DNA of 64,000 nucleotides from Acetobacteraceae bacterium. Its GTDB lineage: Bacteria > Pseudomonadota > Alphaproteobacteria > Acetobacterales > Acetobacteraceae. A model generated the notes under the pieces. That model saw nothing but the letters and a program-made list of their open reading frames with translations, was not told where the DNA came from and made no database searches. The position numbers and the translations under genes were made by a program. The DNA lies in the NCBI GenBank assembly GCA_039613835.1, contig CP154827.1, forward strand, positions 1,086,501 to 1,150,500. Direction: 5' to 3'. Positions within the stretch are counted from its first letter, which is position 1. The number at the start of each line of letters is the position of its first letter. Shown here piece after piece: positions 41,182-51,325 of this stretch.

Positions 41182-41448
41182 ACCCGTCCCGCGCAACGTT
41201 GCCATGTGGAGGGCCGCGTGCCCTGCATGGCATGTCTTCGTGTCAAGCTGGCCTGCAATTGGCAGGTATTACGCTCTCAGCCGCCATCCGCGCACGCAAT
41301 GCGAACGCCCCTCATCGTCTCACGGGGGCGCGTATCGCCCCCTTCCCTTCAGGCGACAATACGCGCCCTCGAAATCGGCAATGCAAAATAACGTTCAGGA
41401 TCTGCTTTGCCCCTTTGAGCTTGGCTTGGGAGCAGGTATGAGAAAAAT

Positions 41449-42594
41449 ATGTCCGCGCCGTCAACCCTTTTCCAGCGCTTCTTCCCGACGACGCTGCTTG
41501 ATCGCTACGTCCTCAAGCAATTGGCGTTAGGACTGACGGGCATCACGACAGGCGCCATCGCTTTGATCTGGCTGATGCAGTCACTGCGCTTCGTCTCCCT
41601 CGTTGTGGATCGCGGACTTTCATTGCGGGTGTTTATTGAGCTGACCGGCCTGATGATTCCGTCATTCCTCGCTGTCATCCTGCCGATCACCACTTTCCTC
41701 GTCATTCTCTTCGGTTATCAGCGCATGACGAGCGACCGGGAAACCACCGTGATGCAGGCGGCGGGGCTTTCCGCCTCTCAAATGGCGCGGCCCGGCGTCA
41801 TCTGCGCCACCATTGCGACCGTGCTCTGCTATCTGCTCAATCTCTGGATTGTCCCGACTTCCTACCATTCCTTCAAGAAATATCAGTTTGAAATCCGGAA
41901 CCGCCTTGCCGCCTATCTTATCCAGGAAGGCGTATTTACGCCGCTTTCAAAGGATATGACGGTCTATATGCGCAGCAAGGACCGTAATGGCCAGTTGCGG
42001 GGCATTTTTGTCGAAGATGACCGCCTGCCGCAAAGTCATGCCACCATTCTGGCAGAATATGGCTCAATGATCGTCGTCGACGATGTGCCACATGTTGTGC
42101 TTTATAACGGCTCGCGACAGGAAATCGACAGGCATAATGGAAGGCTGGATGTCTTGACCTTTAAGCGGAATCTCATTGACCTCACTTCCAAAAATCACCC
42201 GGCGCGGCAACCGCGGGATGCGGGGGAAATGTCGATTTCCGAATTATTAAATCCTGAAAATGCCAGTGTCAGCCCCCGGGACCGCGGAAAATTCGCAGTC
42301 GAAGCCTGGAGGCGCCTGACATCCCCTCTGACTGCGCTATCATACGGGATGGTCGCGCTTTTCACCGTCCTGAGCGGCGCATTCTCCCGCCACGGTAACA
42401 TCAAGCGGCCCTTCATCGCGATCCTGACAGTGGTGGCGATGATCGCCCTCAACCTTCTGCTGCAAAATCTGACGAGCCGCAATTTACAGCTCGTCCCCCT
42501 GATGTGGATCGTCGCCGAACTGCCCGCCGCCTTATGCGCCGGGCTATTATTCGGACCTGAACTCCGGCAGCGTTTGCGGCCCCGTCTCTCCTGA
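41449..42594 (+). CDS. lptF: LPS export permease LptF
   Basis: 381 residues. Six predicted membrane helices in two groups of three flank a periplasmic beta-jellyroll. Conserved features are LDRYVLKQLALGLTGITTGA near the N-terminus, ILPITTFLVILFGYQRMTSD, ETTVMQAAGLSASQMARPGV (the coupling helix region) and AVEAWRRLTSPLTALSYGM. With LptG and LptB it extracts LPS from the inner membrane. It is the first gene of lptF-lptG-lptD-surA; the next ATG follows its stop by one base. Confidence 0.94.
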   Translation: MSAPSTLFQRFFPTTLLDRYVLKQLALGLTGITTGAIALIWLMQSLRFVSLVVDRGLSLRVFIELTGLMIPSFLAVILPITTFLVILFGYQRMTSDRETTVMQAAGLSASQMARPGVICATIATVLCYLLNLWIVPTSYHSFKKYQFEIRNRLAAYLIQEGVFTPLSKDMTVYMRSKDRNGQLRGIFVEDDRLPQSHATILAEYGSMIVVDDVPHVVLYNGSRQEIDRHNGRLDVLTFKRNLIDLTSKNHPARQPRDAGEMSISELLNPENASVSPRDRGKFAVEAWRRLTSPLTALSYGMVALFTVLSGAFSRHGNIKRPFIAILTVVAMIALNLLLQNLTSRNLQLVPLMWIVAELPAALCAGLLFGPELRQRLRPRLS

Positions 42595-42595
42595 C

Positions 42596-43732
42596 ATGGC
42601 GGCAGCTTCACCCCCTTCCGCGCACCGCGTCGGTGTCGCCGTCACGCTTGCCCTTTATGTCGGGCGCTCCTTCACCTGGGTTGTCATCGCCATGATCCTG
42701 GCCCTGACCGGGCTGGTTTCACTTTTCGATTTCATTGATCTGCTGCGACGTGTCTCCACAAAACCCGATGTACCCACCACCCTCGTTTTTGAGATTGCGG
42801 GGCTGCACGTCCCTTATTTCATGATTCTCATCATGCCTTTCGGGATTTTGCTCGGCGGTATCGTCTGTTTCTGGCGCCTGACACGCTCATCGGAGTTGAT
42901 TGTGGCCCGGGCAGCGGGCATTTCCGCCTGGCAGTTTCTGACGGCGCCCCTTGCCGCGGCGCTGCTGATCGGCGGGCTGGGCACGACCGCGATTTCGCCC
43001 CTCTCATCTTTCATGTTCCGCCAGGCTGAACTCCTGGACCAGACTTATCTTCAGACCGGTGGCGGCCCCCTGACATTCAACGGCACCAACCTCTGGCTGC
43101 GAGAGGCGGAACCGGATAAGGGCGTCGCCATCATCCATGCTGAGAATGTCCATCGGGAAGGCGTGTCGCTGCGCCTCGGAACCGTCTCGATTTTTCGTCT
43201 GGATGACAGAGACCACCTGATCGAACGCCTGACCGCCAGTTCCGGCCGCCTTATCGAGGGTTTCTGGGAGCTTGAAGGCGTGTCCTTGGTGCGGCCGAAC
43301 CATCTGCCGGATCAGATCGGCAACACAAAAATCCCGACCAGCCTGACATTGGGCCGAGTTGAGCAGAGTTTCGCCTCGCCTGACACGCTGTCGATCTGGG
43401 CACTCCCCCGATTTATCCGGCTGCTTCAGGCCTCCGGTTTTTCAACGATCCGTCACAGATTACATTTTCAGACACTCTTGGCGTTGCCGATACTTTGTGG
43501 GACGATGGCCCTCGTCTCTGCCGGGTTTTCAATGCGCCCAACGCGGCGCGGCGGTGTCGTGCGGATGCTTGGCTCCGGCGTTGCTGCCGGGTTTGCCTTG
43601 TTCAGCGTTTCCAAGATCGCGGCCCAGTTTGGCGAATCGGGGGCACTTCCGCCACTTCTTGCCGCGTGGGCACCGACGATTGCCGGTTTGTGTCTCGCTG
43701 TGGCGCTATTGCTACATTTGGAGGATGGTTAA
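42596..43732 (+). CDS. lptG: LPS export permease LptG
   Basis: 378 residues with the same layout as LptF: YVGRSFTWVVIAMILALTG, MPFGILLGGIVCFWRLTRSS, ELIVARAAGISAWQFLTAPL and GFSTIRHRLHFQTLLALPIL. The periplasmic jellyroll lies around residues 140-270. It pairs with LptF in the LptB2FG ABC transporter. Its TAA stop overlaps the lptD start (TAATG). Confidence 0.94.
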   Translation: MAAASPPSAHRVGVAVTLALYVGRSFTWVVIAMILALTGLVSLFDFIDLLRRVSTKPDVPTTLVFEIAGLHVPYFMILIMPFGILLGGIVCFWRLTRSSELIVARAAGISAWQFLTAPLAAALLIGGLGTTAISPLSSFMFRQAELLDQTYLQTGGGPLTFNGTNLWLREAEPDKGVAIIHAENVHREGVSLRLGTVSIFRLDDRDHLIERLTASSGRLIEGFWELEGVSLVRPNHLPDQIGNTKIPTSLTLGRVEQSFASPDTLSIWALPRFIRLLQASGFSTIRHRLHFQTLLALPILCGTMALVSAGFSMRPTRRGGVVRMLGSGVAAGFALFSVSKIAAQFGESGALPPLLAAWAPTIAGLCLAVALLLHLEDG

Positions 43733-46047
43733 TGGCGGGTAAGCGGCGCAGAAACGGGCACCGGCGGAGAAATCTCGCCGCTGTGGCCCTGTTGGGCGGC
43801 GTCGGGCTGACAACACATGACAGCGCCAAAGCAGGCGGGATGCGTCGGGAGCCGGGGCCGAAAGTCAATATCGGCAAAACCTCCTCCTCAAGTGAGCCTG
43901 TCACTTACCTCGCTGATCACGAATCCTACACGAAAGATGGCGTTGCCACCTGGTCCGGCAATGTTCAGGTCTGGCAGGGTGATCAGGCCATGCGCGCCGA
44001 TAAGATCGTTTATGATCGGAATTCCGGCATTATGCGCGCGATGGGGCACATCGCCATGATCGAGCCGGACAACAGCACGATTTTCACCAACACGCTGGAA
44101 TTGAGTAATGGCATGCATAATGCCATCGCGCGCGGCATTTACATTCGGATGCAGGATAACGCCAAAATCGCCGCGAATGGGATGAGACGAACGGAAAGCC
44201 GGATCAATGACCTCAGCAAGGTGATTTATACGGCGTGCAAAACCTGTGAGAAAAATCCGGACAAACCGCCTTTCTGGCAAATCCGGGCTTATGACGCCAA
44301 ACAGGATTCGGAACATAAAAGGATAGAATTTTCCCACGCTTATCTTCAGTTTTTCGGGGTGCCCGTCTTTTATTTCCCGTTATTTTCTATGACGGACCCG
44401 ACCGTGAAACGGCAAAGCGGCTTCCTCATGCTAGGTATCAGCCCGCATGACCGCTATCTCGGCACCTACGCCACCATCCCATATTACTGGGTCATTAATG
44501 ACTCACAGGATATGACGGTGCAGGCCCTCGTCTCCACCCGCACCGGCCCGCAGATCAGCGCTCAATATCGGAATAATCTGCGCTTCGGGAAAATTCGCTT
44601 CACGGGCGGTGTTGCCGACGCAACCCGTCACAACACGTCTTTCCTGAACTTCCTTGATCAGAGGATGGAAAGCACGAGCACGACGGGCATACAGGGTTAT
44701 GCGCGTGGTAAAGTCGATTTCGTCATTAATCGCAATTGGCGTGCCGGGGCCAATGTCAATGTTGCCTCTTCAGCAAATTACATGCGCGATTATCGCATCA
44801 CCGGTTACGGTAACGAAGTCCTTGCCTCTGATGGGTTTGTCGAGGGCTTTGGCGTCGGGTCCTGGGCGCGCCTGGATGCGCAGCTTTATCAGGGGCTGAA
44901 TCAGGGCGTCATTCAAAACTCGCAATTGCCTTTTGTCCTGCCACGTTTCAGTTATGGCTTTCAGGCGCAGCGTGACCCGTTAGGAGGTGTCTTCTCGGTC
45001 AATACGACGGATTTCGTTGTTTACCGCCCTGAAGGTGTCAATACGGACCGGGCGCAGATCCGCCTCAATTGGGATCGGCCTTTTCATAACTCGCTTGGGC
45101 AGGAACAGCTGTTTACATTGCGTCTCGATGCGGCAGGGTATCAGGCCAGCCATTACCGTCAGCAACCCCTTTATGCACCGATCGGCGGCACGCACACGTC
45201 AGGCCAGTTCCTCCCCACAGCGGCGCTGAAAGTCAGTTGGCCTTTCATGCGCAGTTTCGCGCACGGCGCCGGGGTGCAGATCATCGAACCGATCGGGCAG
45301 ATCATCGCATCCCCGACACGGTTCTATAAGCCCACCAGCCTCATCCCGAATGAGGACAGCTTCCAATATGAGTTCACCGACAGCACGCTCTTCTCCCTCA
45401 ACCGTTATAACGGGACGGATCGGCTCGATAGCGGTGTGCGCGGCAATGTCGGGCTGCATGGCAACTGGACATGGCGCGGGCACGTGATCGATTTCCTCGT
45501 CGGGGAGAGCATTCAGAGGTCGATCGACCCTTATCGCTCACCTTATGACGGGCTTGGGCATCACTTATCGAGCCCGGTGGGCCGCATCCGGCTGAGCCCC
45601 AACCACTTCGTCGATCTGACGGTGCGCGGCCGTTACAACCCTTACGGGAAGCCCTTTGACTATGGTGAGGTCCTGGTGAATACGGGGGTCAATCACTTCC
45701 ATGTCAATGCGGGCTATATTTACGAGCCCATCACACCTTATTACCTCTATCAGCAAAATTACCGCTTCAATCAGGTCTCACGCGCTTACTCCACCCCGAT
45801 CAGTGAAATCACCGCCGGGGTAAATGGCGATTATAGTCATTATCACGCATCTGTTTACGGGCGTCGCTCGTTATCACGCAAGGAGTTCGTCAGCATCGGC
45901 GGCGATGTCGGATACGCCAATGATTGCTTCGGCTTGGACGTTATGTTTATCAAACAATATACTTTCATCGGAGGGCAGCAGCGCAATACGACGGTGCTCT
46001 TCAACTTCACTCTGAAAACCATCGGAACCTTCGGGATAAACGGCTGA
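43732..46047 (+). CDS. lptD: LPS assembly outer-membrane protein LptD
   Basis: About 771 residues. I take the ATG at 43732, which overlaps the lptG stop and opens a signal peptide (MAGKRRRNGHRRRNLAAVAL, LGGVGLTTHDSAKA); the open frame extends upstream but that part lies inside lptG. The N-terminal OstA/LptA-like jellyroll (HESYTKDGVATWSGNVQVWQ, GDQAMRADKIVYDRNSGIM) is followed by a large beta-barrel (VPVFYFPLFSMTDPTVKRQS, SGFLMLGISPHDRYLG). Cys pairs for disulfides are visible (TACKTCEKNP). It receives LPS from LptA and inserts it into the outer leaflet. Confidence 0.93.
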   Translation: MAGKRRRNGHRRRNLAAVALLGGVGLTTHDSAKAGGMRREPGPKVNIGKTSSSSEPVTYLADHESYTKDGVATWSGNVQVWQGDQAMRADKIVYDRNSGIMRAMGHIAMIEPDNSTIFTNTLELSNGMHNAIARGIYIRMQDNAKIAANGMRRTESRINDLSKVIYTACKTCEKNPDKPPFWQIRAYDAKQDSEHKRIEFSHAYLQFFGVPVFYFPLFSMTDPTVKRQSGFLMLGISPHDRYLGTYATIPYYWVINDSQDMTVQALVSTRTGPQISAQYRNNLRFGKIRFTGGVADATRHNTSFLNFLDQRMESTSTTGIQGYARGKVDFVINRNWRAGANVNVASSANYMRDYRITGYGNEVLASDGFVEGFGVGSWARLDAQLYQGLNQGVIQNSQLPFVLPRFSYGFQAQRDPLGGVFSVNTTDFVVYRPEGVNTDRAQIRLNWDRPFHNSLGQEQLFTLRLDAAGYQASHYRQQPLYAPIGGTHTSGQFLPTAALKVSWPFMRSFAHGAGVQIIEPIGQIIASPTRFYKPTSLIPNEDSFQYEFTDSTLFSLNRYNGTDRLDSGVRGNVGLHGNWTWRGHVIDFLVGESIQRSIDPYRSPYDGLGHHLSSPVGRIRLSPNHFVDLTVRGRYNPYGKPFDYGEVLVNTGVNHFHVNAGYIYEPITPYYLYQQNYRFNQVSRAYSTPISEITAGVNGDYSHYHASVYGRRSLSRKEFVSIGGDVGYANDCFGLDVMFIKQYTFIGGQQRNTTVLFNFTLKTIGTFGING

Positions 46048-46055
46048 TATTGATC

Positions 46056-47453
46056 GTGACCTTCACACTCCATAATTTCCGTCGTCGCTCTTTAAGAGGC
46101 ATGTCTCATAGTCTGGTCGCGGTCAGTCTGCTGAGCCTCGGCCATATCACACCCGCTGACGCCGAACATGGCAGGCACGCCGTGACAAAACATCATGCCG
46201 TCAAGAAGCCCGACGCCGCATCACCTCCGGAAGCGCAGATCATCGGCACCATTAACGGCCAGGTTCTGACCGAGCGTGACGTTGAAAATCGTGGACGCCT
46301 CTTCGCCCTCTCAACCGGATTATCGATCAGCCCTGAACTGATGCAGCGCCTGCGCCCCCAGATCATCCGGCAACTGGTTGATGAGCGCATCAAAACGCAG
46401 GAGCTGTTGAAACGGCACATCAACATCCCGCCCCAGCAGATCGCCGACACTATCCGCAATATTGAAGCCCGGAATGGGATGCCGACCGATGCGCTGCGCA
46501 GCCGCCTACGTAATGATGGCGTTTCCCTGTCAACACTGATCGACCAGATCCGCGTTCAACTTGGCTGGATGACGATTTTACGTCAGGAAGTGGGCGGGCG
46601 GGCGCGCATCACCGCGCGCGAGATTGAGCAGCGTGAAGCGGCGCTTAAAGCTGAAGAAGGACGCCCACAATATAATGTCAGTGAGATTTTCGTCCCGGTC
46701 GCTGACCCGCGCCACCCGGAGCCGGAACTCGAATTTACCAAGACCATCATCGCGGAGCTTCGGAAAGGCGCGCCCTTCCCCATTGTTGCGGCCCAGTTCT
46801 CCCGCGCGCAGACGGCTCTGGATGGGGGCGCTCTCGGGTGGGTTCAGGAGGATAGTCTTGACCCGCCTGTCGTCTCTATCGTGCGCGCCATGCCGATTGG
46901 GGCGATCTCCAACCCCATTCAGGTGGCGGGCGGGTATGATATCGTGGCCGTCCATGCAAGACGCACGGTCGGGCATCAGCTGGCGAATCTGGTCACGTTA
47001 CGTCAGGCTTTCTTCCCCTTCACCTCAGCTTTAAACCCCCGAAACCCGACTGAGCAGCAGAAACAGGCGCTCGACCGGGCCACCAACGCTGTTAAACGCG
47101 TGCGAGGCTGTAGCGCCATGGAGCAGCTCAATAAGTCACTGGGGGAGAAACGCCCCTCTGACCCGGGGAATGGGTCTAGCCTCGTCCTTGACCGCATGAA
47201 TGAGCAAATGAAATCCGTCATCAGTCATCTCGGTATCGGCGTCCCAAGCAAACCGCTTGTCTCCCCGGACGGGATTGCGCTGATTATGGTTTGCGCCCGT
47301 GAGCAGAAAAATGTTGCGCAGCAATCACCCAGCGAAATCGCGGATAATCTGTTGAATGAACGCGTTGAACAAGCCTCGCGACAGCTTGAGCGCGATCTGG
47401 AACGCCGCTCCATCATCAAACTGCGCCCGAACGCTCATGCATCTGCGCATTAA
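46056..47453 (+). CDS. surA: Periplasmic chaperone and peptidyl-prolyl isomerase SurA
   Basis: About 465 residues. The start is uncertain: GTG at 46056 gives a basic n-region (FRRRSLRG) before a hydrophobic stretch and lies 9 bases after the lptD stop; the ATG at 46101 would leave no basic residues. The SurA N-domain (IGTINGQVLTERDVENRGRL, QLVDERIKTQELLKR) is followed by one parvulin domain (PQYNVSEIFVPVAD, FPIVAAQFSRAQTALDGGAL, GWVQEDSLDPPVV). A C-terminal helix completes the chaperone module. SurA escorts beta-barrel proteins, including LptD, to the BAM complex. Confidence 0.9.
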   Translation: MTFTLHNFRRRSLRGMSHSLVAVSLLSLGHITPADAEHGRHAVTKHHAVKKPDAASPPEAQIIGTINGQVLTERDVENRGRLFALSTGLSISPELMQRLRPQIIRQLVDERIKTQELLKRHINIPPQQIADTIRNIEARNGMPTDALRSRLRNDGVSLSTLIDQIRVQLGWMTILRQEVGGRARITAREIEQREAALKAEEGRPQYNVSEIFVPVADPRHPEPELEFTKTIIAELRKGAPFPIVAAQFSRAQTALDGGALGWVQEDSLDPPVVSIVRAMPIGAISNPIQVAGGYDIVAVHARRTVGHQLANLVTLRQAFFPFTSALNPRNPTEQQKQALDRATNAVKRVRGCSAMEQLNKSLGEKRPSDPGNGSSLVLDRMNEQMKSVISHLGIGVPSKPLVSPDGIALIMVCAREQKNVAQQSPSEIADNLLNERVEQASRQLERDLERRSIIKLRPNAHASAH

Positions 47454-47482
47454 TTTCGGCTTTTATAAGGTCTGATCCGTCC

Positions 47483-48322
47483 GTGACGAACGCCGCGACT
47501 TTCCCTCCGCTGCGCCAGGCGATGGAGCAGCACGGTCTCTCACCCCGTAAAAGCCTGGGGCAGCATTTCCTCCTCGACCCGTCCATTGTCGCGCGCATCG
47601 CGCAGCTGGCGGGCCAGCTTGACGGTGTGACCGTGGTTGAAGTCGGGCCGGGTCCCGGCGGATTGACGCGCGCGCTGCTTCGGACGGAAGCCGCTCAGAT
47701 CTTCACTGTGGAGATTGACCCGCGGGCCATCCCGATCCTCAAAGATCTCAAGGCGTATGAACCAAATCGTCTGCATATCATCCAGGCGGATGCGCTGAGG
47801 CAGGACATGGCGGCGTTCGGGACCGCCCCGAGGCAACTCGTTGCAAACCTGCCTTATAATGTCGGCACCAAGCTTCTGGTCAACTCGTTGGCACAGGCGG
47901 CGATGTGGCGTCGTATGACGCTGATGTTTCAGCGGGAAGTGGCGGACCGCATCTGCGCGCAAGCCGGAACGGCCGCTTATGGGCGGCTGAGCGTGTTGGC
48001 CCAGTTCTGCGCGTCGTGCAGCATTGTCATGCATGTGCCCGCCGGTGCTTTCACGCCCCCGCCCAAAATTGACTCAGCAGTAGTGGATATCAGACCCCAT
48101 GCCGAGCAGCCTTCAGCGGCATTATTTCTTGCCATGGGGCGGGTGACCGCCGCCTTCGGCCAAAGGCGCAAAATGCTGCGCAGCGCGCTGAAAACTCTTC
48201 ATGGTGAGACGCTTCTGGACCGCACCGGAATTGACCCCTCACGCAGGGCCGAGACATTGAGCGTCGCAGAGTTTACGCAACTCGCCACCTTATTGCGCGA
48301 CATTGAAAGCGAGGCAGCGTAA
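47483..48322 (+). CDS. rsmA: 16S rRNA dimethyladenosine transferase KsgA/RsmA
   Basis: 279 residues. The SAM-dependent methyltransferase motifs are complete: RKSLGQHFLLDPSIV, VVEVGPGPGGLTRALLR (motif I), FTVEIDPRAIPIL, ADALRQDM and the catalytic NLPYNVGTKLLVN (NLPY), then VPAGAFTPPPKIDSAVVDI. It dimethylates A1518 and A1519 of 16S rRNA. The start is GTG at 47483. In many proteobacteria pdxA lies between surA and this gene; it is absent here. Confidence 0.95.
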   Translation: MTNAATFPPLRQAMEQHGLSPRKSLGQHFLLDPSIVARIAQLAGQLDGVTVVEVGPGPGGLTRALLRTEAAQIFTVEIDPRAIPILKDLKAYEPNRLHIIQADALRQDMAAFGTAPRQLVANLPYNVGTKLLVNSLAQAAMWRRMTLMFQREVADRICAQAGTAAYGRLSVLAQFCASCSIVMHVPAGAFTPPPKIDSAVVDIRPHAEQPSAALFLAMGRVTAAFGQRRKMLRSALKTLHGETLLDRTGIDPSRRAETLSVAEFTQLATLLRDIESEAA

Positions 48323-48372
48323 GAAGCGGTTACTGAAACCCTTTTTCCGGCCATTAAACGCCGTGCTCCCAC

Positions 48373-49590
48373 TTATTTTTCCTTCGGCTGGCCTGCATCC
48401 CGCATCATGTAGTCGCGGGTCAATGGCACGGCGTTGATATCTCTCGTCAATTGCAGCTGAAAATTCATGTGACCCTGCAGTCTAAAAGCGAGTTCAGCAC
48501 CGGTAAGATAGAACTCAAACATCCGGCAGAAACGCTCATCATAAAGCGCGCGGATTTGATCGCGATTTTTGCTGAAGCGCACCCGCCAGGCGGAAAGCGT
48601 CTTGGCGTAATGAAGGCGCAGAATTTCACAATCGGTCAGCCAGAGGCCGGATCGCTCAATGCTGGGTAACACCTCACTCAATGCGGGGGAATAACCGCCG
48701 GGGAAAATATATTTATTGATCCACGGATTGGTTGAGCCCGGCCCATCTGATCGCCCGATCGCATGAATAAGCGCCACCCCGTCCGGATTGAGGCTGCGCG
48801 CAACGGTTTGAAAAAACGCGTCGTAATGATTGATCCCGACATGCTCAAACATGCCGACTGAAACGATGCGATCATGAGTTTGCTGCGATTTGCGATAATC
48901 GCGGAGCTCGAACTTAACCAGGTTTTCAAGCCCGGCCTCCTGCGCGCGTTGCCGCGAGACCTCCAATTGCTCCCGCGAGAGGGTGATGCCCGTCACATGG
49001 GCGCCGTAATCCTTCGCCAGAGTCAATGCCATCCCGCCCCAGCCGCATCCGATATCCAGTACCTGCAAACCCGGGCGATCCAGTCGCAATTTCGCGGCGA
49101 TATGGCGCTTTTTTGTGGTTTGCGCTTCCTCCAGCGACATATCATCGCGCTCAAAATAAGCGCAGGAATATTGCATGTCGTCATCAAGAAACAGCGCATA
49201 AAGGTCGCGATTCAGGTCGTAATGCTGTGCGATATTTTTCCGCGCGCGAACAAGCCCGTTGAGCTGACGCACGCGGCGGGTCATGTAACGCCCGTAAGCT
49301 TCGAGACGGTTCGGAAGGTGATTGGAGGATCGCATATTATCCATCAACACAGTCAGGACATCTTCAAGGCTGCAATCAACGGCTTCAATATCGCCATTCA
49401 TCCAGCTTTCGCCAAAAGCCAGCTCGGAATTAAGCAGAAGGCCACGGAGGGCGGAGTCGGCATTAATGCGTATCGTGGCGGCGCGTTCATTCTCCTCACC
49501 CTTGAACGACCTAGCAGTGCCATCCGGAAGGATAACCGTCAGCGCGCCTGTCCGAATAAACGCTTTGAGAATTTTTTCCAGAAGAAACGT
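48373..49590 (-). CDS. cfa: Cyclopropane-fatty-acyl-phospholipid synthase family protein
   Basis: About 405 residues from MTFLLEKILKAFIRTGALTV; an in-frame upstream ATG at 49656 is possible. Blocks are NIAQHYDLNRDLYALFLDDD, MQYSCAYFE, VLDIGCGWGGMALTLAKDYG (SAM motif I), VTGITLSREQLEVSRQRA, RIVSVGMFEHVGINHYDAFF and WINKYIFPGGYSPALSEVLP. The enzyme adds a methylene from SAM to unsaturated acyl chains of membrane phospholipids, usually in stationary phase or acid stress. It is convergent with rsmA and has its own transcript. Confidence 0.92.
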   Translation of the reverse strand, partial: TFLLEKILKAFIRTGALTVILPDGTARSFKGEENERAATIRINADSALRGLLLNSELAFGESWMNGDIEAVDCSLEDVLTVLMDNMRSSNHLPNRLEAYGRYMTRRVRQLNGLVRARKNIAQHYDLNRDLYALFLDDDMQYSCAYFERDDMSLEEAQTTKKRHIAAKLRLDRPGLQVLDIGCGWGGMALTLAKDYGAHVTGITLSREQLEVSRQRAQEAGLENLVKFELRDYRKSQQTHDRIVSVGMFEHVGINHYDAFFQTVARSLNPDGVALIHAIGRSDGPGSTNPWINKYIFPGGYSPALSEVLPSIERSGLWLTDCEILRLHYAKTLSAWRVRFSKNRDQIRALYDERFCRMFEFYLTGAELAFRLQGHMNFQLQLTRDINAVPLTRDYMMRDAGQPKEK

Positions 49591-49879
49591 CATCGTCGCC
49601 CCAATTCCTGTCAGCTTGGTTGCCCTTATGAGAAACCTTAGCGAAATCCCCGTCAATGCTTATGGAAAAAAATTTCGTGCCACTGATGATTGAGGTGGCT
49701 TCATGTTTTGGACAAATATTCGTTAATGGCGCGCGCCATCATACTCTCATCTCATGATGCCATTTTTGTACAATTCATGCATAAGGACGTATGGACATAG
49801 AAACAGGCCAGAAAATCATAGTGATTCACCACCCATATTACATGGGGCGGGCACATGCGCGCAATCCCGCATCATAGCG

Positions 49880-49914
49880 CAAAAAACCCGGCGAAAGAGA
49901 TCGCCGGGTTTTCC
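49880..49914 (-). terminator. Rho-independent terminator after rplI
   Basis: Read on the minus strand, AACCCGGCGA and TCGCCGGGTT form a perfect 10-bp stem with a 6-nt loop, followed by TTTT. It lies just past the rplI stop. Confidence 0.88.
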
Positions 49915-49937
49915 ACGAAATCACGATGGTGGTGTGA

Positions 49938-50534
49938 TCAACTTTCAGAAACGTCGCTGACTTCCTCCGTAGCCTCCGCCTCGGCAACCACTTCACCTTC
50001 TTCAGCATGCACTTCCGGCTCTTCAACGTCATCATGCTCAAGCCCGATAACTTCGCCTTTCGCCTGACGCTCAGCCTCTTCCTCGGAACGCGCAACATTG
50101 ACCGTGACGGAAATCGTGACTTCCGGATGGAGCACAACCTGCACCGCCACGAGTCCCAGCAATTTGATCGGATGCGGCAGCACAACCTGCGTACGCTCAA
50201 CCGTCAAACCGGACACAGTGATCGCCTCAGCAATATCGCGTGAGGTGACTGAACCATAAAGGCTGCCGCTGTCGCCAGCCTGGCGGATGATGACAACCGC
50301 CAGACCATCCATACGCTCAGCAAGACGTTCCGCCTCCTCACGCTTTTTGAGGTTCAGCGCCTCAAGCTGCGCGCGGTCCGTTTCAAAACGCTTGCGGTTT
50401 GTCTCGTTTGCGCGCAGGGCCTTGCCCTTCGGCAGCAGGAAATTGCGTGCATAACCGGGCTTGACGCGCACGACATCGCCCATCTGGCCGAGATGCGCAA
50501 CGCGCTCGAGGAGGATCAATTCAATCTGTGACAT
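49938..50534 (-). CDS. rplI: 50S ribosomal protein L9
   Basis: 198 residues. The L9 N-domain ([36 protein letters not shown]) is joined by a long helix to the C-domain ([16 protein letters not shown]). A very acidic C-terminal extension of roughly 45 residues ([20 protein letters not shown] and following) exceeds the ~150-residue norm, as often seen in alphaproteobacteria. It is the third gene of rpsF-rpsR-rplI. Confidence 0.96.
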   Translation of the reverse strand: MSQIELILLERVAHLGQMGDVVRVKPGYARNFLLPKGKALRANETNRKRFETDRAQLEALNLKKREEAERLAERMDGLAVVIIRQAGDSGSLYGSVTSRDIAEAITVSGLTVERTQVVLPHPIKLLGLVAVQVVLHPEVTISVTVNVARSEEEAERQAKGEVIGLEHDDVEEPEVHAEEGEVVAEAEATEEVSDVSES

Positions 50535-50544
50535 GATGTGCCCC

Positions 50545-50823
50545 TCAGCTCATGACGTAAGGCAGAAGCGCCAGAAAGCGCGCGCGCTTGATCGCCTGGG
50601 CGAGTTCACGCTGCTTCTTGGCGGAAACCGCCGTGATGCGGCTCGGCACGATTTTGCCGCGCTCGGAAAGATAGCGGCTTAGCAGGCGCACATCCTTATA
50701 ATCGATCTTCGGCGCATTTTTGTCGGAGAACGGACAGGATTTGCGACGCCGGTAAAAAGGACGACGTGCCCCGACGGCCATGCGACGCGCTGCGGGATTC
50801 ACTTCATTCGTTGTGTCTGTCAT
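50545..50823 (-). CDS. rpsR: 30S ribosomal protein S18
   Basis: 92 residues. The family core is clear: [59 protein letters not shown] and [13 protein letters not shown]18 binds 16S rRNA as a heterodimer with S6, whose gene ends 5 bp upstream. Confidence 0.97.
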   Translation of the reverse strand: MTDTTNEVNPAARRMAVGARRPFYRRRKSCPFSDKNAPKIDYKDVRLLSRYLSERGKIVPSRITAVSAKKQRELAQAIKRARFLALLPYVMS

Positions 50824-50828
50824 GAGGC

Positions 50829-51296
50829 TTACTCCGCATCCATGTCGGCGTTTTCACGCGCGCGATATTCTTCACGGTCATCACCGCGACGTCCGCCGCG
50901 ACCGCTTTCAAAGCGCCCTGACGGCTTGTTGCCACCGGCACGGAAACCGCCACGATCACCCCCGCGATCCTCGTTTTTGCGCGACAGGATCGGCGATGGT
51001 GCCTGGTCAATTGCATCGACACGCAGGGTCAGGACGCGCAAGACATCCTCATTGAAGCTCAGCTGACGCTCAAGCTCCCGAATCAGTTCGGGCTGCGCAT
51101 TGAGGCCGAGAAGGACATAATGCCCCTTGCGGTTTTTCTTGATGCGGTAAGCGAGGCTGCGAAGGCCCCAGAATTCGCGTTTTTCGATCGATCCACCGCC
51201 TTTAGTCAGCAGCTTCTCGATTTGTTCAACAATTCCCTCGACCTGCGCCTGAGAGATATCGTTACGTGCAATCAGCACGCTTTCATATAATGGCAT
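50829..51296 (-). CDS. rpsF: 30S ribosomal protein S6
   Basis: 155 residues. [36 protein letters not shown]-type core ([20 protein letters not shown]) and [20 protein letters not shown] identify S6. The C-terminal extension is rich in Arg, Gly and Asp ([20 protein letters not shown]) and longer than in E. coli. The ATG follows AAAGGGAG. It is first in the operon and probably autoregulated by S6:S18. Confidence 0.96.
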   Translation of the reverse strand: MPLYESVLIARNDISQAQVEGIVEQIEKLLTKGGGSIEKREFWGLRSLAYRIKKNRKGHYVLLGLNAQPELIRELERQLSFNEDVLRVLTLRVDAIDQAPSPILSRKNEDRGGDRGGFRAGGNKPSGRFESGRGGRRGDDREEYRARENADMDAE

Positions 51297-51325
51297 TGTG
51301 ACTCCCTTTGGATTGCTTCAACCCG

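Noticed and set aside
48874-49641. 255-codon open frame opposite cfa
   Set aside because: Shadow of the intact cfa gene.
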